This document shows positions 61,015-64,000 of a stretch of DNA of 64,000 nt, piece by piece (the first letter of the stretch is position 1; each line of letters opens with the position of its first letter). The notes below the pieces were generated by a model. That model was not told the origin of the DNA. It saw nothing but the letters and a program-made list of their open reading frames with translations, and did no database searches. The translations under genes and the position numbers were made by a program. Location of the stretch: positions 6,824,210 through 6,888,209 of the forward strand of contig CM055198.1 of NCBI GenBank assembly GCA_029224185.1, read 5' to 3'. The DNA is from Karalla daura (taxonomy: Eukaryota > Chordata > Actinopteri > Chaetodontiformes > Leiognathidae).

Positions 61015-61930
61015 TTTAGGAACTTTTCAGGAATGAAATCTTCTTTATACAATCAAAATTTATATATACAGTAGGTGGTCTGCAGTTGACATCACATCTT
61101 ATGGAAGACGTGATTTACTGGTACTCGTAGGATAAAGGGACTGCTGACATTTTCTTGCTAGTGGTGATGCCTATGTTTTGTGGTGTGTGCCTTCCAACTC
61201 AAGGGAAGCGGAGACCGCTGTCCATTTACAGTGAGCACTTTGTGAAAGGGTATATTGCAGCATTTAAGTTTCTTTCATCACTGCTAAAACTGTCAAAAAT
61301 TACAGACCTGGGTGATAGAATATTACCGGAAATTTAGCTAACGTTACATCTGCGTTATCACTGGGGACACGCTTTTGATAGATGACCACTTCTAGTGCCT
61401 TCTAGCTATCACATCGAGTGGTTCTCAAAGTGAGGCCATAGCAAAATTGTGGTGAATTTCCGTTCTTCATTATTTCACATACATGAAGTTATTATGTTAC
61501 AGTTACCATCTTCAGTTGACCTTCTCCACTATATGCCCTCCAGGTGAGCCTCACAGCTTCATCAGAATCAGGTGATTTAAAACACCTGTTCTGGGTCTCT
61601 CACTTCATCTTTATTACGAAAAAATTGTAGAGAAATGTAAATGAAAAATGCAAATGTTTCAGCACTATGAAGACTGGGTGGGTGGTGATTGATAAATGGC
61701 TACACGTCAAAACTAATCTTAATACTAGACCTTTCCACGGTGCACTGGAAGAGAGTCTCTACTGCAGCATGAGAGAAGTTGACTGGAGCTCAGCCTCCTT
61801 TTATTTTGTTGGTGAACAGTCATACTTCCTGTGTCAGTATGACTGTATGAAGGACGCTTGATGAGTTTAGCTGCGGCTGATTGAGAAGAGCTCAGGCCCG
61901 ACTGTTGCTGGGAGACCGATGACGCTGGGT
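61015..61930. other. Unique block upstream of the putative promoter
   Basis: No exon is supported. A 60-codon plus-strand frame (61155-61337) includes IYSEHFVKG, weakly reminiscent of the end of a THAP zinc-binding domain as found in some DNA transposons. The required cysteines and histidine are not all visible, so no call is made. Confidence 0.35.
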
Positions 61931-61935
61931 CAAGG

Positions 61936-61990
61936 GAGAGAGAGAGAGGGAGAGAGAGAGGCAGAGAGAGAAAGAAGTGAGAGAGAGAGA
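61936..61990. repeat. (GA)n microsatellite, interrupted
   Basis: Several GA blocks separated by GGG, GGC and AAAG interruptions. Confidence 0.88.
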
Positions 61991-62002
61991 GCCCTCCTGT
62001 GG

Positions 62003-62134
62003 TGAGAAGAGAAGAGAAGAGAAGAGAAGAGAAGAGAAGAGAAGAGAAGAGAAGAGAAGAGAAGAGAAGAGAAGAGAAGAGAAGAGAAGAGAAGAGAAGA
62101 GAAGAGAAGAGAAGAGAAGAGAAGAGAAGAGAAG
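62003..62134. repeat. (AAGAG)n pentanucleotide array, about 26 units
   Basis: 132 bases of near-perfect AGAAG/GAGAA units. The open frame over it (Arg-Glu-Glu-Lys-Arg repeats) is an artefact of the array. Confidence 0.95.
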
Positions 62135-62320
62135 GGATGATTTTAGGATTTTAGGTCAAGTTCAGGGTTAGAGTTCACTGGTTCATGTGCATATATGCAT
62201 TTAAGTAAGAAAAAGAACAAGAGGAACAGTAATCCTAACCTGAAAAGCAATCCTAGGCTTAACAACAACAAGGATGATGATAATACTAGTACTGTTACTT
62301 TTAAATATATTATGATTATT

Positions 62321-62363
62321 AACAACAACAACAACAATAATAGTAATAATGATAATAATAATA
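62321..62363. repeat. (AAC)n(AAT)n compound trinucleotide repeat
   Basis: About 6 AAC units followed by AAT units with G variants. Confidence 0.85.
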
Positions 62364-62364
62364 G

Positions 62365-62868
62365 CGCTGTTATGAAGAGGAGGAGGAGAAGCATTTCAGG
62401 ATGGTAAATTAAAACACAAAAAAAGAGTAGCTCAGAATGCAGGAGAAAAACATAATGGAGAAGCAGACCAGAATAAAATAGAAAGGAGTAGACTAGAACA
62501 GAATAGAACACATGGGGCACTTTTCATTTTTGTTTGAACATTTAACATTCAATTCTAAAATAACCATGAATAATGAATAAATACACGTGCAATATCATTA
62601 GCATTGTACTCTAAGTGTAAATAATGGCTAAATAAATGTAAAGATAATGGCCATACTTAATCAGATTATTGAAATCACACACAGCTGTTGCTGCCATGTG
62701 AAAACATATTCTCGCTCTGCCTCGACAGTGTTATCGGTCTCTTTGATGGTTGTTGCTATATCAGGCCCTTCATTCTATCTCATCTAGCTCATTTGTAATG
62801 TAAATGTCAGTGTGCAGTGAGCTCCTCACTCAGTCTGTCTGTCACACATCAGAGGCAACAAGTGAAGC
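62365..62868. other. Unique non-coding block
   Basis: AT-rich with A-rich stretches. No supported feature. Confidence 0.4.
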
Positions 62869-62870
62869 AG

Positions 62871-62899
62871 ACACACACACGCACACACACACACACACA
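62871..62899. repeat. (CA)n microsatellite
   Basis: About 14 CA units with one CG interruption. Confidence 0.9.
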
Positions 62900-62904
62900 G
62901 CAGA

Positions 62905-63190
62905 GAAAGTGTATGAAGTCTATTAAAATACATAATTAGTCCAGAGACCATTGATCGTCATGAATCAAAGGTTTCGCGTGGAACCTGGTGTGGTGCAGAG
63001 TTGCTTCTGGGTGGCGGTCCTGGAAGTGACTGCAGGCTCTGGGAACCTCTCTGTGATTAAAAGAAGCATCTGAAGCCACTGCATCCAGCTCAGGCCTTTA
63101 ATCACTCTGCACCACTGATCACACTCACCTCGGCTGTTGCACTCTTTCTCTGCTCACAGGGTATCTGGTCGTAGCAGTATGTGAACAGAA
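62905..63190. other. Unique non-coding block
   Basis: No supported feature. Confidence 0.4.
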
Positions 63191-63193
63191 AAA

Positions 63194-63213
63194 ATATATA
63201 TATATAAAATATA

Positions 63214-63288
<75 letters not shown>
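63194..63288. repeat. Compound (TA)n(GT)n(TA)n array
   Basis: TA-rich sequence, then about 22 GT units, then about 12 TA units. The whole 95-base stretch is nearly pure alternating purine-pyrimidine. Confidence 0.93.
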
Positions 63289-63289
<1 letters not shown>

Positions 63290-63810
63290 AAAAGAGAACT
63301 GAAGCGCCTTTTTGAACTCTCTTACCTAATTAGATTTTAGGACTTTGAGAGGGAGAAAATCAAAGGAAAAGACTTGTCCGTCCATCCCTCCATTCTCTCC
63401 CGAAGCTGTTGGCAGAGATTCACAGACGCTTGGCTGTCACCGCAGACAGATTAGGTTCAAGTTGTGAGGATCTGAAAGCAACCCACAGGCCCCTCGCATC
63501 CCTCTCTTCGCTCCTCCCTCCCTTGCTCACTCTGTCTGCCTGAACTTTAAACTTTGTCTCACACGCAACCTCGGCTCCCTCTCTGCGAAGGTCGCACAGC
63601 GTTGAAGCCGGTCGCAGCAGAGGGAGCACGACATCGGGTGCAGCAGGACAGAATGTAGACAGTTTGATGCAAGAGTGTTAGCAGACCTCTCCCTGGGACA
63701 GAGTGGCTCTGTGCGGCACAACATGACAAGCATCCATCACTCCTGAATCAAAGACACACTGGACAGGTCGTCTTACTGGTGCATTAATGCACTGGAGAAC
63801 AAGCCGGTGA
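63290..63810. other. Unique non-coding block
   Basis: Pyrimidine-rich near 63490-63540. Two reverse-strand frames of about 70 codons show no domain. Confidence 0.4.
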
Positions 63811-63814
63811 CTTT

Positions 63815-64000
63815 GGTTCAGGGGCATCACAGTTGTCCACTTATCAGAAGGTCGGTGGTTTGATCCCAGGACCCTGCAGCAAGATGCAGATGGGCTAGAT
63901 ACTTAATCCCAGGCTGCCCTTAATGCTGTGTTATCAGGGTGTGAATGTGTGTGAATGGTTAGAAATCCTGCTTGAGCAGACAGTGTTGGGTTGCATCCCC
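63815..64000 (+). mobile_element. Second SINE-like family, tRNA-like head, cut by the window end
   Basis: CAGAAGGTCGGTGGTTTGAT then CCCAGGACCCTGCAGCAAGA provides a good B-box (GGTTTGATCCC). GATACTTAATCCCAGGCTGC and GTGTGAATGTGTGTGAATGG then TTAGAAATCC follow, as in a teleost repeat with the order CTTAACCCC, then GTGTGAATG, then TTAGAAA. It differs from the TCCAGGGTGTATTCC family. Its 3' end lies outside the window. Confidence 0.6.

Noticed and set aside
61977..62171. Open frame of Arg-Glu-Glu-Lys-Arg repeats
   Set aside because: Direct translation of the AAGAG pentanucleotide array.
63815..63900. tRNA-like sequence with a good B-box
   Set aside because: The B-box and A-box-like pieces sit in a SINE head. 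There is no acceptor stem pairing or full cloverleaf, so it is not a tRNA gene.

Overview
The window looks like non-coding genomic DNA from a ray-finned fish, most likely a percomorph teleost. Supporting signs are very dense (CA)n/(GT)n and (GA)n microsatellites, low gene density, copies of dispersed repeats common in teleost genomes, and a CR1/L2-type non-LTR retrotransposon remnant. There is no bacterial or viral gene organisation, rRNA, functional tRNA or CRISPR array. Almost every open frame over 60 codons is chance translation of microsatellites, repeats or unique non-coding sequence.

The only coding segment I can support is one short first coding exon on the minus strand at 59633-59693. 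It has a strong Kozak start, encodes a 20-residue signal-peptide-like segment, and ends in a consensus splice donor in phase 1. Its length, phase and pattern resemble the alternative signal-peptide exons of the IgLON cell-adhesion genes (NTM/OPCML/LSAMP group). That assignment is an inference. On this reading 1-59632 is the 5' part of a very long first intron, about 59694-60260 is 5' UTR and promoter, and 60260-64000 is upstream DNA or an intron from a more distal promoter.

Layout. 1-15.7 kb: unique intronic DNA with many short microsatellites and a TAAT-rich block near 9.6-10.1 kb. 15.8-19.5 kb: a doubtful piggyBac-like element, a reverse copy of a dispersed teleost repeat, a SINE-like fragment, a 64-unit GATA array and a LINE 3' end. 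19.5-35 kb: mostly unique DNA, a degenerate ACGT-core repeat (27.9-28.0 kb) and two SINE-like copies. 35.1-35.7 kb: a MITE-like element with terminal inverted repeats. 37.5-37.9 kb: an orphan CpG-rich segment. 40.2-40.5 kb: the forward copy of the dispersed repeat beside a tRNA-like SINE head. 46.5-47.3 kb: a decayed LINE with recognisable reverse-transcriptase and C-terminal motifs. 51-55.6 kb: a SINE tail, a candidate conserved block and a second CpG-rich segment. 54.7-64 kb: SINE-like insertions crowd around the first exon, with long GT, AAGAG and TA/GT/TA arrays.

I found no convincing undescribed biological system. The most useful leads are the signal-peptide exon with its long upstream ORF, the two orphan CpG-rich segments inside the presumed intron, the ACGT-core repeat block, and a few repeat-free TAAT-rich blocks that may be conserved regulatory elements.
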